Part shown: one piece after another, positions 7,595-16,108 of the stretch
How the letters are laid out: every line of letters begins with the position of its first letter
Numbering within the stretch: the stretch's first letter is position 1
Assembly: GCA_030750465.1 (NCBI GenBank)
Contig: JASMHZ010000006.1
Span: 1 to 50,210, forward strand
Reading direction: 5' to 3'
From: Candidatus Peribacteraceae bacterium
Lineage (GTDB): Bacteria > Patescibacteriota > Gracilibacteria > Peribacterales > Peribacteraceae
Length of the DNA stretch: 50,210 bases
Position numbers and translations under genes: made by a program
Notes under the pieces: model-generated
Seen by the model: only the letters and a program-made list of their open reading frames with translations
Databases searched by the model: none
Told to the model about the DNA's origin: nothing

Positions 7595-9061
7595 TTAGAA
7601 ATACTGTTTCACTTTCTTCCTCATCTCCTCCCCCACAATCACCGCACGCTCTATCCAGGTTTCGGACATGTGTGGAGTTTCCGGTGCACCTGCGTAAGGG
7701 AAGGTTGTTTCTTCCAACGCTTTCATAAAAATCCTCATGTCGCGAAGCGTATGTGTTTGCTGGCCTGAAGTTATTACTTCAACTGCGCGCTTGCAATCTT
7801 CATTTGTATGAACGCGCTGTACACCCGGAGCGTATTGGAAGAACTGGTGCCCGAACATTACTGCTGGTTTGAGTTTGAAGAGTCCCTCTAGGCATGCGAC
7901 TCCTGTTACGGTCGCAACTGCCAATGCATGTTTTGTAAGCTCATGCGTGCTGAAGTATCTGGGTGCCAACACAACCTGTTTAGTAGTTCTAAGTGTTTCG
8001 TAAAACTCAGGACTTCTGCAAAGCTCCTCCTGCGCCGGATGCTCTTTGACATATAACAATACATCAGGCGGAAGATGAGATGCCATTTGCTGAACCATCA
8101 AATCCTGATCTGTGTACACGCCACCGAGAGGGCATGTGGTAGCTTCCGGTTGCATGTGCAAAGGCATATAGATGAATTTCTTACTCAGATCGGGCTCAAC
8201 TGCAATTCTGTCGTACATAAGCGATGTTTTATGTTGCCTTAGTTTTCTTTTCCAAAAAGTTGGAGAAAATACCGATCTAAAAAAGTACTTGGGCTTCTTA
8301 AAAAATATGTGGACTGCAATGCTTCCCCATTTTTTTATGAAACTGTCTGTTTCCAGATGCGGATCTCGCGGACCCATGTACCAAGGATCTTTGTCCTCCA
8401 TTTGATTTTTGCAAAACTCTTCGAAAAGCGGATGTAAATCGATTTCATCTTTCTTGTCGGCCGTAGCCCCGCTCAGCGGGGCGGAGGCTGAGCCTTCGTA
8501 TCTTTTTGCCACTTCTTCCATCTTTTCTTTAATCTCCGTTCCTGTTGTTTCGAAATCCTCTTCCATGGAAGCCACACCAAGTATTGGCATTCGTTCGAAA
8601 AACCAAACTGGAATGCTTTTGAGTTTGCACAAATCATTAATCACTTGATCGTAGCATTGATGTGCGACCGAGTTCATCAGAAGCAAACCGATCTGATGCT
8701 TCTCTATCATGTGATCCCAATATCTAAGGTGATCAAAGTACTGACGCTTACGCTCTTCGTAAGGCATATCCTTGTAATTCGCGTATCTCTCTATCATTGT
8801 CATAAACAGGGCTTCGCATGCACGCATCTTTTCTATCAGCTCCTCATCAAGCGGTGAAATTTCGGACCAATCTGTGCCTGAATAATCTCCTGCCCTTTGC
8901 GGACCAGCTGGAACAAATATCTGCTCTTCGCAATCAATCTCCGGCCATTGCTTTTTGTCATTCATTACATTGATGCAGGTTCCAATCTTAAGGCCCTTGA
9001 AAGTGGTCTCGATCATTGGCTTGCCTGCGGAATCGTCAAAGCCCTTCAAAATAATGTTCAT
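7595..9061 (-). CDS. Capsule-polysaccharide-synthesis-like glycosyltransferase, copy 1
   Basis: 488 residues without a signal peptide. The C-terminal half looks like the GT-B donor domain of the capsule polysaccharide synthesis (KpsS/KpsC-type) family: KFIYMPLHMQPEATTCPLGG, LLYVKEHPAQE, the VTGVACLEGLFKLKPAVMFG region (Gly-rich turn plus Glu), and FFQYAPGVQRV. The N-terminal half contains YEERKRQYFDHLRYWDHMI and a KSIPVWFFERMP strand. It is clearly paralogous to the protein at 18982-20412 (shared YVKEHP, MFGH, FxQYAPGV and IxxEPD-SQKFIY-type blocks). Probably a cytoplasmic transferase building or modifying the surface glycan. Residues around SASAPLSGATADKK are encoded by a GC-rich palindrome and are absent from the paralogue. 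Confidence 0.7.
   Translation of the reverse strand: MNIILKGFDDSAGKPMIETTFKGLKIGTCINVMNDKKQWPEIDCEEQIFVPAGPQRAGDYSGTDWSEISPLDEELIEKMRACEALFMTMIERYANYKDMPYEERKRQYFDHLRYWDHMIEKHQIGLLLMNSVAHQCYDQVINDLCKLKSIPVWFFERMPILGVASMEEDFETTGTEIKEKMEEVAKRYEGSASAPLSGATADKKDEIDLHPLFEEFCKNQMEDKDPWYMGPRDPHLETDSFIKKWGSIAVHIFFKKPKYFFRSVFSPTFWKRKLRQHKTSLMYDRIAVEPDLSKKFIYMPLHMQPEATTCPLGGVYTDQDLMVQQMASHLPPDVLLYVKEHPAQEELCRSPEFYETLRTTKQVVLAPRYFSTHELTKHALAVATVTGVACLEGLFKLKPAVMFGHQFFQYAPGVQRVHTNEDCKRAVEVITSGQQTHTLRDMRIFMKALEETTFPYAGAPETPHMSETWIERAVIVGEEMRKKVKQYF
8459..8494. repeat. GC-rich palindrome inserted in frame in the capsule-like gene
   Basis: GCCCCGCT and its complement AGCGGGGC (8466-8482) form an 8-bp stem with a 1-nt centre, flanked by GCCGTAG and GAGGCTGAG. 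The same flanks (GCCGTAG ... AGGCTGAG) occur in an intergenic repeat at 42668-42693. It is translated in frame as SASAPLSGATA. Confidence 0.7.
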
Positions 9062-9100
9062 GCTAAGAGTATTGCAAATAATTGGAGCTTAAGACATAAA

Positions 9101-9192
9101 AAGAAACAGAAGTTTCAGAAGAACCAGAGGAAACAGAAGAGAATTAGTCGATCCTCTGATTCTTCTGTTTCATCTGTTTCCTCTGTTTCCTT
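9101..9192. repeat. Inverted GAAACAGAG-type tandem repeat in a divergent spacer
   Basis: The left arm has several GAAACAGAAG/GAAACAGAG units and the right arm has CTCTGTTTC/CTTCTGTTTC units separated by about 10 nt, giving a long hairpin. The spacer separates the divergent starts at 9061 and 9238. The same unit builds the elements at 10186-10286 and 44629-44750. Confidence 0.8.
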
Positions 9193-9237
9193 TACAATTT
9201 CACTCCACTTACCTTTCTCTCCTGCTACCATACCCCC

Positions 9238-10185
9238 ATGGAACTGTCTCTGACCAAATGCGCCTCCGTTCAGGAATGGGATGACTTTGCAAAGACCTCT
9301 CCTCAGAGAAATGTTTTCTGCTCCTCTTCATTTTTGAATGCAATGACAGATGAACATGAAGGATATTTCGTTGAAGCAAATGGAGAGAAGCTTTTGGGTG
9401 CAATAACTTTCGGGGACAAACCTTCTCCCCGTCCTTTCACAACGTATCAGGGCGTTTTGTTCGCTGAGTCTGTTTCCGGCGCTAAACCTCACACAAGTAC
9501 AAGCAAACAGATGAAGTTGATTGATTTTCTACTCGAAGAATTAGAAAAGGAGCTACCGCTAATATCGTTTAGTCTGCACCACAGCTTCCCTGATATAAGG
9601 AGCTTCCTTTGGTTTCATTATCACGAACGCGAAAAGGGGATGTTCAATATTAATTCGCGTTATACCGGGCTGATTGATCTTGAAGGAATGGGAAATATGG
9701 AAGAGATGCTTATGGACATAAGAACGGTGCGCAGGCAGGAAGTTCGCAAAGCGGAAAAGAACGGATGGATCGTTGAGGAGTCGACTGACATTAGTTTGCT
9801 TGATGATCTGCATAAAAAAACATTTGATAGGCAGGACATCGAGCGTCCCGAAGAGCATGGAGCACTTGTGAAATCGATTGCCGAATCGGCATTCAAGAAT
9901 AATTACGGAGAAATGCTAATTGCAAAGAAAGACGGAGTTGTTGCCAGTGCGGTTCTGACTCTGTTTGATGACAGATGCACATATTATCTGTTTGGAGCCA
10001 ATGATCCTGAATACAGATCCGATGCATGCGGCAGCATTCTTCTCGCGAATTCAATTCAAAAAGCAAAAGAGCGCGGCCTAAAGTGTTTTGATACCATTGG
10101 AATCAACTCCCCTGCACGAGGTGACTACAAAGTAAGCTTTAACGCAGTACCAACCGTATATTTTGACGTTACCTGGACTAGATAA
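9238..10185 (+). CDS. FemAB/GNAT-like acyl- or aminoacyl-transferase
   Basis: 315 residues matching the FemAB-like GNAT group (PF13480-type). An N-terminal half-domain has NVFCSSSFLNAM and FTTYQGVLF, a central helix has MDIRTVRRQEVRKAEKNGW, and the C-terminal acyltransferase core has GEMLIAKKDGVVASAVLTLF, TYYLFGANDPEYRSDACGS and GLKCFDTIGIN. The RxxVRKAEKxG segment is typical of proteins that add an amino acid or acyl group to glycan or peptide amines. The substrate is unknown; next to aminosugar genes, N-acylation of a glycan is plausible. The stop is followed immediately by a repeat. Confidence 0.75.
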   Translation: MELSLTKCASVQEWDDFAKTSPQRNVFCSSSFLNAMTDEHEGYFVEANGEKLLGAITFGDKPSPRPFTTYQGVLFAESVSGAKPHTSTSKQMKLIDFLLEELEKELPLISFSLHHSFPDIRSFLWFHYHEREKGMFNINSRYTGLIDLEGMGNMEEMLMDIRTVRRQEVRKAEKNGWIVEESTDISLLDDLHKKTFDRQDIERPEEHGALVKSIAESAFKNNYGEMLIAKKDGVVASAVLTLFDDRCTYYLFGANDPEYRSDACGSILLANSIQKAKERGLKCFDTIGINSPARGDYKVSFNAVPTVYFDVTWTR

Positions 10186-10286
10186 GGAAACAGAGGAAAC
10201 AGACGAAACAGAGGTTTGAGAGGATTATTAAATATGACCTTCTTCTGTTTCTTCTGTTTCTTCTGGTTCTTCTGTTTCTTCTGGTT
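10186..10286. repeat. Inverted GAAACAGAG-type tandem repeat after the FemAB-like gene
   Basis: Starts at the base after the TAA stop at 10185. The left arm (10186-10215) is GGAAACAGA-type and the right arm (10239-10286) is TTCTTCTGTTTC-type with two TTCTGGTT variants. It fills nearly the whole spacer before the methyltransferase gene at 10298. Confidence 0.8.
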
Positions 10287-10297
10287 AAAATACAACT

Positions 10298-10903
10298 ATG
10301 TTCCTAAAACTCATTAGAATATTTAGCGAATACGAGGACAAGAGTTTCGATAAGCGATTCGGATGCGACTTTAGCGGAGTTATAGGCGCCAAAGATTTAA
10401 AAACTGATTCTGAATTTAAGGATAATGCCACTTCGTACCATGCGGCATGGTGCAGTTCGATTCGTAAGCTCATAAAGAAAAGTGCGAGCCTTAAGATTAA
10501 GCCTGAGACTTTTATTGATATCGGATGCGGGAAGGGAAAGGTGTGTTTTTATGCGGCGACTCTCAAGAGATTCAAAAAAATCATAGGAATTGATTTTGAT
10601 TCCGAGCTTGTTGCTCAGGCCAACGAATATAAATCTAAATTTGCTGAGTATAATATTGAGTTTCTGCATGCCGATGCCACTGAGTATGATTTAAGCCGCT
10701 TTGAACAGGGCATGATATTTATGTTCAATCCTTTTGATGAAAAGGTGATGAGGATATTTTTGGAAAAGAACCTGAATGCCTTCAAAGAGAAAAAGCATGT
10801 GATTGCTTATTCCAATGACATGCAACACAAAGTAATTGAAGAGATGGGCTTTAAGAAGCTTTGGAGGCATCCAAAGCGTAAAATGTCACTATGGCAGTTA
10901 TGA
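10298..10903 (+). CDS. Class I SAM-dependent methyltransferase
   Basis: 201 residues. Motif I is TFIDIGCGKGKVCFYAA, motif II ends IGIDFDSELV, and an acidic-loop motif III reads FLHADATEYDL. The post-motif strand GMIFMFNPFD holds the NPF(D) seen in small-molecule and N-methyltransferases. About 70 N-terminal residues with YxxAW and aromatic residues precede the Rossmann core. The target cannot be fixed; in this locus O- or N-methylation of a sugar is likely. The stop overlaps the next gene's ATG as ATGA (10900-10903). Confidence 0.85.
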   Translation: MFLKLIRIFSEYEDKSFDKRFGCDFSGVIGAKDLKTDSEFKDNATSYHAAWCSSIRKLIKKSASLKIKPETFIDIGCGKGKVCFYAATLKRFKKIIGIDFDSELVAQANEYKSKFAEYNIEFLHADATEYDLSRFEQGMIFMFNPFDEKVMRIFLEKNLNAFKEKKHVIAYSNDMQHKVIEEMGFKKLWRHPKRKMSLWQL

Positions 10904-11922
10904 TTTTATTTGTTGCCACCGAAGCCGGCGGAGCCAAAGAATTGATTCCTGTAATCAAGCTGGCGAAAGACCAAAAAGTATTTGGATCCGATGTAACTGT
11001 TCCTATCTTTTCTGACTTCGGCATCGAAGCCAAAGAGGCATCGGTAAGCTCAAAGAATGAAGCTGATGAGTTTCTGAAAGAACTTAATCCTGACTCTATA
11101 TGCATGGGAACAACCGGAACGATTAAAGCTGAAAGATATCTGACAGAGTCAGCAAGAGCTCTGGGAATCAAAACCGTTGCAGTACTTGATGAATGGTATA
11201 ACTACAAACTCCGATTCCAAGATGAAGATGAACTTATTGGAAAATACTTGCCTGACATTATTTGCGTGCAAGACGAAACTTCACTTGAACTCGCCAAAGC
11301 CGAAGGTATTCCCGAATCCAATTTAAAAATAACAGGAAGTGTTTCTCTCTCTGAACTTAAGCAAACTGAGCCCCCGGAGTTTCCCGAGATTTTAAAAGCC
11401 GCAGGTGATAGAACTTCGATTCTTTTTGTTTCTGAACCTCTTAAAAAGGCATACGGAGAAAAGGAAGGAGACAAAGGAACGCACGGCGGGTTCATAGGTT
11501 TTCATGAAGAAATTGTGCGCCAGCTTTTAGCTGACGAACTAAGCAAACTTGATAAAGAATTTTTCGTTCTGGAAAAAATGCATCCGTCCCAGAAGGATAC
11601 TCTCGATCCACCCAAGTGCGGACCCAATGTCGAATGGGTTTCATCATCTGACCCGATGCCGATCATTCCTCTTCTTTGGCATGCTGATCTGGTGGTCGGA
11701 ATGAGATCAAAAGCATTACTAGAAGCAGCGATACTTGGGAAACATCCGATCTCGATTCAGCCAAATTCCCCTGATCCCGAAAAATGCACCGCTGTAGGGC
11801 TCGGTGTTTGCAGGCTTTGTACGGATGAGCTGAATATTGAAGAAAGTGCTGGCACACACGAAATATCGGAATTTGAGTTTGTGAATGTCGGTGCAGCCTC
11901 TAATGTCCTTAATTATTTGTAA
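10900..11922 (+). CDS. GT-B-fold protein of unknown activity (glycosyltransferase-like)
   Basis: About 340 residues. It opens ILFVATEAGGAKELIPVI with an early Gly-rich loop as in GT-B/epimerase folds. SICMGTTGTIKAERYLTESARALG, TVAVLDEWYNY, DIICVQDETSLELAKAEGI and LKITGSV follow. The C-terminal domain has LEKMHPSQK and a LLWHADLVVGMRSKALLEAAILGKHPISIQP block that resembles the UDP-binding Gly/Ser-E-A signature of MurG, PseG and WecB-like proteins. I cannot assign the donor or acceptor. The ATG at 10900 (coupled to the methyltransferase stop) is preferred to the ATG at 10891. It is immediately followed by a repeat-bearing 127-nt spacer and pseB. Confidence 0.65.
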   Translation: MILFVATEAGGAKELIPVIKLAKDQKVFGSDVTVPIFSDFGIEAKEASVSSKNEADEFLKELNPDSICMGTTGTIKAERYLTESARALGIKTVAVLDEWYNYKLRFQDEDELIGKYLPDIICVQDETSLELAKAEGIPESNLKITGSVSLSELKQTEPPEFPEILKAAGDRTSILFVSEPLKKAYGEKEGDKGTHGGFIGFHEEIVRQLLADELSKLDKEFFVLEKMHPSQKDTLDPPKCGPNVEWVSSSDPMPIIPLLWHADLVVGMRSKALLEAAILGKHPISIQPNSPDPEKCTAVGLGVCRLCTDELNIEESAGTHEISEFEFVNVGAASNVLNYL

Positions 11923-11936
11923 CATTGGCGAGTAAG

Positions 11937-11993
11937 CCCCCTCTCCTTGTAGGCAGGTGGAGGTGGGAGGAGAGGGGGTTTGGGGGTGAGGTC
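11937..11993. repeat. CCCCCTCTCCT inverted repeat before pseB
   Basis: CCCCCTCTCCT (11937-11947) pairs with AGGAGAGGGGG (11968-11978), followed by TTTGGGGGTGAGGTC. Related sequences are at 14228, 29459 and 32066. It may form a hairpin in RNA between the GT-B gene and pseB but has no U-tract. Confidence 0.7.
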
Positions 11994-12049
11994 AAAAAAC
12001 CCCAGAAAACGCTTCCTTAAGCCGATTCTAACGGATAAGATGCCGTTCA

Positions 12050-13099
12050 ATGGAAGACCTCTCCCAGGCCTCAATACTCGTCACAGGAGGCACCGGCTCA
12101 TTTGGTAAGAAATTCGTAGAAGTGCTTCTGAGGGGAGTTCATCCACGAAAATTAATAGTATTCAGTCGCGATGAGCTAAAGCAGTATGAGATGAAGAATG
12201 ATGGATTTGATGCTCCATGTATGAGGTACTTCATCGGTGATGTAAGAGATAAGGAGAGGCTGGATAGGGCTATGAGAGGAGTTGATATAGTTGTTCACGC
12301 AGCCGCTCTAAAGCACGTTCCTGCATGCGAATACAATCCGATTGAAGCTGTGCAAACGAACATTATGGGAGCTCAGAATATTATTAATTGCGCCATTGAT
12401 ACCGGAGTCAAAAGAGTTCTGGCACTGAGCACGGACAAAGCCGTTAATCCCATCAATCTTTACGGTGCGACTAAACTTTGCGCGGAAAAGCTTTTCGTTC
12501 AGGGTAGTGCATATTCCGGAGTAGGGGGAACAATTTTCAGCTGTGTTCGCTACGGCAACGTTGTTGGAAGCAGAGGAAGCGTGATCCCGTTGTTTATGAA
12601 GCAAAAGCAAACAGGAAAAATCACAATCACTGATGACAGAATGACAAGATTCTGGATTACCTTAGAGCAAGGAGTTCAGTTCGTCTTGAATTCACTTGAA
12701 ACAATGCAGGGCGGAGAGATCTTTATTCCAAAGATTCCAAGTATGAAATTGACTGACCTTGCAGAAGCAATTGCTCCGGGATGCCAGAGAGAAGTTATTG
12801 GAATCCGCCCGGGAGAAAAACTGCACGAGGCTTTGATTTCAGAAGATGAATCTCGCCATACGGTCGAAAAGGAAAATGCATTCGTAATTCAACCCGAAAA
12901 TCCTTTGTGGACCACGGCACATACGGAACTTTCCAACTTGCAAGAAGGATTCAGTTACACAAGCGACAAGAATAGTCACTGGCTTACTGTGGAGGAACTC
13001 AAGCAGATGTTCTATAGTAGTGAGGAATGTCCTCAGCCCTCGCCATCAACGGCGGAAAACCAATCCGCGACACACTACTCCCCTACAGCCGCCAATTAA
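12050..13099 (+). CDS. pseB: UDP-N-acetylglucosamine 4,6-dehydratase (inverting), PseB
   Basis: The first enzyme of CMP-pseudaminic acid synthesis: it makes UDP-2-acetamido-2,6-dideoxy-beta-L-arabino-4-hexulose from UDP-GlcNAc with bound NADP. The protein has ILVTGGTGSFGKK (9-21), FSRDELKQYEM, HAAALKHVPACEYNP, and LSTDKAVNPINLYGATK holding the Asp/Lys pair and the YxxxK (Y138, K142). FSCVRYGNVVGSRGSVIP follows. The family normally ends soon after the W-L-T-V-E-E-L block. Here the frame runs about 25 residues further (SSEECPQPSPSTAENQ...) and overlaps pseC by 73 nt, as if the original stop (a TAG or TGA one frame away at about 13016-13024) was lost by an indel. Confidence 0.93.
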   Translation: MEDLSQASILVTGGTGSFGKKFVEVLLRGVHPRKLIVFSRDELKQYEMKNDGFDAPCMRYFIGDVRDKERLDRAMRGVDIVVHAAALKHVPACEYNPIEAVQTNIMGAQNIINCAIDTGVKRVLALSTDKAVNPINLYGATKLCAEKLFVQGSAYSGVGGTIFSCVRYGNVVGSRGSVIPLFMKQKQTGKITITDDRMTRFWITLEQGVQFVLNSLETMQGGEIFIPKIPSMKLTDLAEAIAPGCQREVIGIRPGEKLHEALISEDESRHTVEKENAFVIQPENPLWTTAHTELSNLQEGFSYTSDKNSHWLTVEELKQMFYSSEECPQPSPSTAENQSATHYSPTAAN

Positions 13100-14223
13100 T
13101 TGGAGCTGAGGATATAGAAGCGGTAATAGAAGTGCTCAAATCGGACTGGCTTACTACAGGACCAAAGATTCAGGAATTCGAAAAAGAGTTCGCTTCTTTC
13201 GTGGGAGCTAATGATGCTGTCGCAGTCAGCAACGGTACTGCCGCCCTGCATGCATCGATGTTTGCAACGGGCATTTCGGAGGGCGATGAAGTTATCGTTC
13301 CCGCAATGACTTTTGTTTCAACCGCAAATTCGGTTGTTTTCCAAAAAGGCACTCCTGTATTTGTTGATACTGACCCTGATTCGCTTTTGATCGACCCAAA
13401 GAAAGTTGAGGAAGCCATAACGAAGAAGACCAAAGCAATTGTTGCAGTGGATTACACGGGACAACCTTGTGATTACGATTCGCTGAGCCAGATTGCGGAA
13501 AAGAATCAGCTGACTCTTATAGCCGATGCATGCCACGCACTTGGCGGGATGAACGAAGGACAATCGGTCGGGTCTTTGGCTGACCTGAGTACGTTCAGCT
13601 TTCATGCGGTTAAGCCAATAGCGACGGGGGAAGGAGGAATGATTACAACAAACAATCCACACTTCCCGAAAGTAATGAGGGAATTCAGAAATCATTGCAT
13701 CTCCAGCGATCATCGCGAGAGGCACGAAGCAGGTTCATGGTTTTATGAAGTGGATCAACTTGGATTTAATTACAGGCTGACTGACTTTCAGTGTGCGCTT
13801 GGTCTTAGCCAACTTAAGAAGGTGCCCAAGTGGACATCGCGCAGACAAGAGATCGCACAAATTTATGACAAAGCATTTTCGAATTTGGAAGAAGTGACCC
13901 CACTTAAAGTCCGCGAGGATGTTTCACATACATACCACTTGTACGTAGTTAAACTTGAATTAGATTCTTTGAGGGTTAATCGCGAAGAGATTTTCAAAGC
14001 GCTTAGAGCCGAGAATATAGGAGTAAACGTTCACTACATCCCCGTACATTTGCATCCATTCTATGTGAACAATTACGGCACCAAAGAGGGCCAATTTCCC
14101 AATGTGGAATCTGCATACGAGAGGATTCTGAGCCTGCCGATGTTTACTGCAATGAACAACGAAGATGTGAAGAGTGTTATCGAAGCAATGGAGAAAGTTA
14201 TTACCCACTATTCGTCAAAATAA
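13027..14223 (+). CDS. pseC: UDP-4-amino-4,6-dideoxy-N-acetyl-beta-L-altrosamine transaminase, PseC
   Basis: A 398-residue DegT-family aminotransferase acting on the PseB product with glutamate and PLP. It begins LAINGGKPIRDTLLPYSRQ, a PseC-typical opening. AVSNGTAALHASMFA is the phosphate-binding region, LIADACHALGG has the conserved Asp, and FSFHAVKPIATGEGG has the catalytic Lys at about residue 196. FNYRLTDFQCALGLSQLKK is also conserved. The ATG at 13027 lies inside the pseB frame (73-nt overlap), but the conserved N-terminus requires it. The order pseB-pseC then pseG-pseH-pseI supports the assignment. Confidence 0.92.
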   Translation: MSSALAINGGKPIRDTLLPYSRQLIGAEDIEAVIEVLKSDWLTTGPKIQEFEKEFASFVGANDAVAVSNGTAALHASMFATGISEGDEVIVPAMTFVSTANSVVFQKGTPVFVDTDPDSLLIDPKKVEEAITKKTKAIVAVDYTGQPCDYDSLSQIAEKNQLTLIADACHALGGMNEGQSVGSLADLSTFSFHAVKPIATGEGGMITTNNPHFPKVMREFRNHCISSDHRERHEAGSWFYEVDQLGFNYRLTDFQCALGLSQLKKVPKWTSRRQEIAQIYDKAFSNLEEVTPLKVREDVSHTYHLYVVKLELDSLRVNREEIFKALRAENIGVNVHYIPVHLHPFYVNNYGTKEGQFPNVESAYERILSLPMFTAMNNEDVKSVIEAMEKVITHYSSK

Positions 14224-14227
14224 GTAT

Positions 14228-14291
14228 CTGCCCCCCCCTCTCCCTGGCCCTCTCCCGAAGGGTGAGGATTAGGGATAGGGAGTTAAAAAGG
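14228..14291. repeat. Pyrimidine-rich CCCTCTCCC palindromic repeat after pseC
   Basis: CCCTCTCCC followed by GAAGGGTGAGG and AGGGATAGGGAG forms an imperfect hairpin starting 4 nt after the pseC stop. It is related to the repeats at 11937, 29459 and 32066. Confidence 0.6.
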
Positions 14292-14349
14292 GAGGTTAAA
14301 AACTATTCAATGTATTAGCTTTAATCACTCAGAATGATACTATTCCTCC

Positions 14350-15087
14350 GTGAATTCACCAGTTGCACTAGTCACAGGCGGTTCGAAGGGCTTGGGAGCG
14401 GAAATAGTACGCGAGCTTGCTGAGGTAGGATGCGACGTTGCTTTTACTTACAGAGAAGACAGCAAATCAGCCGAAGAAGTTGTAAAAGAACTGGAGGGGA
14501 ATGATAAAAACGCTATTGCCATTCAGGCTGATGCATCTGATTTTGATATGGCACATGATGTGGTGGATAAAGTTGTTGAGGAGTTTGGAAGCATAAGCGC
14601 ACTTGTTTGCAACGCAGGATTTTCGAAGATCGCTCCGCTATGGGAGATTGAGGAGGATGATTGGGATGAGGTTGTGAACGCTAATTTGAAAGGAGCTTTC
14701 AATTACATTCACGCTGTCTCCCCGTACTTCATAGAGCAGCGCGGAGGCAAGATAGTTTCAATCGGATCTATAAATGGACTGCGCGCACGCAAAGGAACAG
14801 CTAGTTACAATGCAGCAAAAGCGGGACTAACAGGACTAATCAAAGCCTCTGCTATCGAACTTGGTGAATATAACGTGAATGTGAATTTGGTTGCTCCCGG
14901 TTTTATAGAAACTCCTTCGCAAGTCAATACTCCTGACTCCGTAAGAGATCTTGTTCTGAGTGAGTGTGTTATTAAGAGATTGGGACAGCCCGAAGATATA
15001 GCTCCAATGGTCACATTCCTTTGTTCCGACGCAGCAAGACATATAACAGGTCAGGTTATTAAAGTTGATGCTGGCCAATACATTTAA
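14350..15087 (+). CDS. SDR-family oxidoreductase (FabG-like) in the pseudaminate cluster
   Basis: 245 residues of classical SDR: VALVTGGSKGLGAEIVREL (TGxxxGxG), NAGFSKIAPLW, the active-site Ser in IVSIGSINGL and YNAAKAG (YxxxK), ending GQVIKVDAGQYI. It uses a GTG start at 14350; no ATG gives a full-length Rossmann motif. FabG-like SDRs are not part of the canonical Pse pathway. Between pseC and pseG it probably oxidises or reduces a side group or a ring hydroxyl of a modified nonulosonic acid. A fatty-acid role is unlikely without neighbours for that pathway. Confidence 0.85.
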   Translation: MNSPVALVTGGSKGLGAEIVRELAEVGCDVAFTYREDSKSAEEVVKELEGNDKNAIAIQADASDFDMAHDVVDKVVEEFGSISALVCNAGFSKIAPLWEIEEDDWDEVVNANLKGAFNYIHAVSPYFIEQRGGKIVSIGSINGLRARKGTASYNAAKAGLTGLIKASAIELGEYNVNVNLVAPGFIETPSQVNTPDSVRDLVLSECVIKRLGQPEDIAPMVTFLCSDAARHITGQVIKVDAGQYI

Positions 15088-15097
15088 TCTGTTGAAC

Positions 15098-16108
15098 ATG
15101 CCTGAATCTTTTCTTTTTCGCGCTGACGCCAGTACTAGTATAGGCACGGGCCATGTGATGCGATGTCTTGCTCTTGCTCAAGCCGCACAAGATGAAGGAC
15201 ATTCAACTACTTTTTTGATGAACGGACTTACAGACAGAGTAAAGGAGAATAATTGTGAGGTAGTTGAACTAAAATCAGAGCGAGGATCTTTTTCTGACGC
15301 GAAGGAGACATCTGATCTTGCAAAAAAACTTAATGCGAAATGCATTGTCGACGGATATGCGTTTGCTGACGAATATCAGTACGCTCTTAAACAATCCGGA
15401 GCTCGATTCATGTTGATTGATGACTATGGTCAAGCAACTTCATACTCGGCTGATATGATTTTGAATCAAAATTCGTATGCAGAATCTCTAAGAGATATTT
15501 ATGAAAAGCGATCAAGCGGAAGTGAGCTTCTTTTGGGATCTAAGTACACGATGCTTCGCAGAGAATTTAGAGATATTGATCCCAATCCATCTGTTCCAAT
15601 CAAAGCAAAATCAATTTTGGTTACTCTGGGCGGAGGCGATCCGGATAATGTGACTCTGAGAGTAGTTAAGTTGCTGAGTCAAATTGAAGACATAGAAGCA
15701 ACAATAGTTGTTGGAGGAATGAATCTGCATCTAAATGACATTAAAGTGTCAGCCAAGGATATGAATGTGCTGACTGATGTTCATGATATGCCATCTTTGA
15801 TCTCTGAAGCTGAACTCGCAATTACTGCAGGAGGATCAACGACTTATGAAATGGCATACATGGGAGTACCGACCGTTGCAATCACCATTGCAAACAATCA
15901 GCAACCCGTAGTGGCAGATTTGGGCGAACGAGGAGTAGTGGAATCTATCGGCCGACCTGATGAATGGAGTGATGACGATTTATTGACGATTGTAAGGGGC
16001 CTTATTAACAATCAATCAAAAAGAAAAGAGATGTCCGATAATGGTAGAATGCTGATAGATGGAAAAGGAGCCGAAAGAGTATTGGAAAAATTACTCAAAT
16101 TCGTATGA
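15098..16108 (+). CDS. pseG: UDP-2,4-diacetamido-2,4,6-trideoxy-beta-L-altropyranose hydrolase, PseG
   Basis: Removes UDP from the diacetylated sugar before condensation with PEP. The sequence opens FLFRADASTSIGTGHVMRCLALA, with the G-x-G-H-x-x-R-C-L-x-L-A motif and catalytic His of PseG near residue 18. LVTLGGGDPDNVT starts the UDP-binding domain, and ELAITAGGSTTYEMAYMGVPTV has the MurG-like Gly-rich and Glu signature. The start at 15098 (MPESF) lies 10 nt after the SDR stop; the frame is open upstream to a TTG at 15065. The stop overlaps pseH as ATGA. Confidence 0.92.
   Translation: MPESFLFRADASTSIGTGHVMRCLALAQAAQDEGHSTTFLMNGLTDRVKENNCEVVELKSERGSFSDAKETSDLAKKLNAKCIVDGYAFADEYQYALKQSGARFMLIDDYGQATSYSADMILNQNSYAESLRDIYEKRSSGSELLLGSKYTMLRREFRDIDPNPSVPIKAKSILVTLGGGDPDNVTLRVVKLLSQIEDIEATIVVGGMNLHLNDIKVSAKDMNVLTDVHDMPSLISEAELAITAGGSTTYEMAYMGVPTVAITIANNQQPVVADLGERGVVESIGRPDEWSDDDLLTIVRGLINNQSKRKEMSDNGRMLIDGKGAERVLEKLLKFV

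Noticed and set aside
9101-9192. Possible CRISPR array
   Set aside because: Units are 7-9 bp, contiguous and without unique spacers, with an inverted second arm; no cas genes are present. The same holds for the other tandem arrays.
14350-15087. FabG of fatty-acid synthesis
   Set aside because: The SDR motifs fit, but the gene is embedded in the pse operon and no acyl-carrier or other fab genes are nearby.
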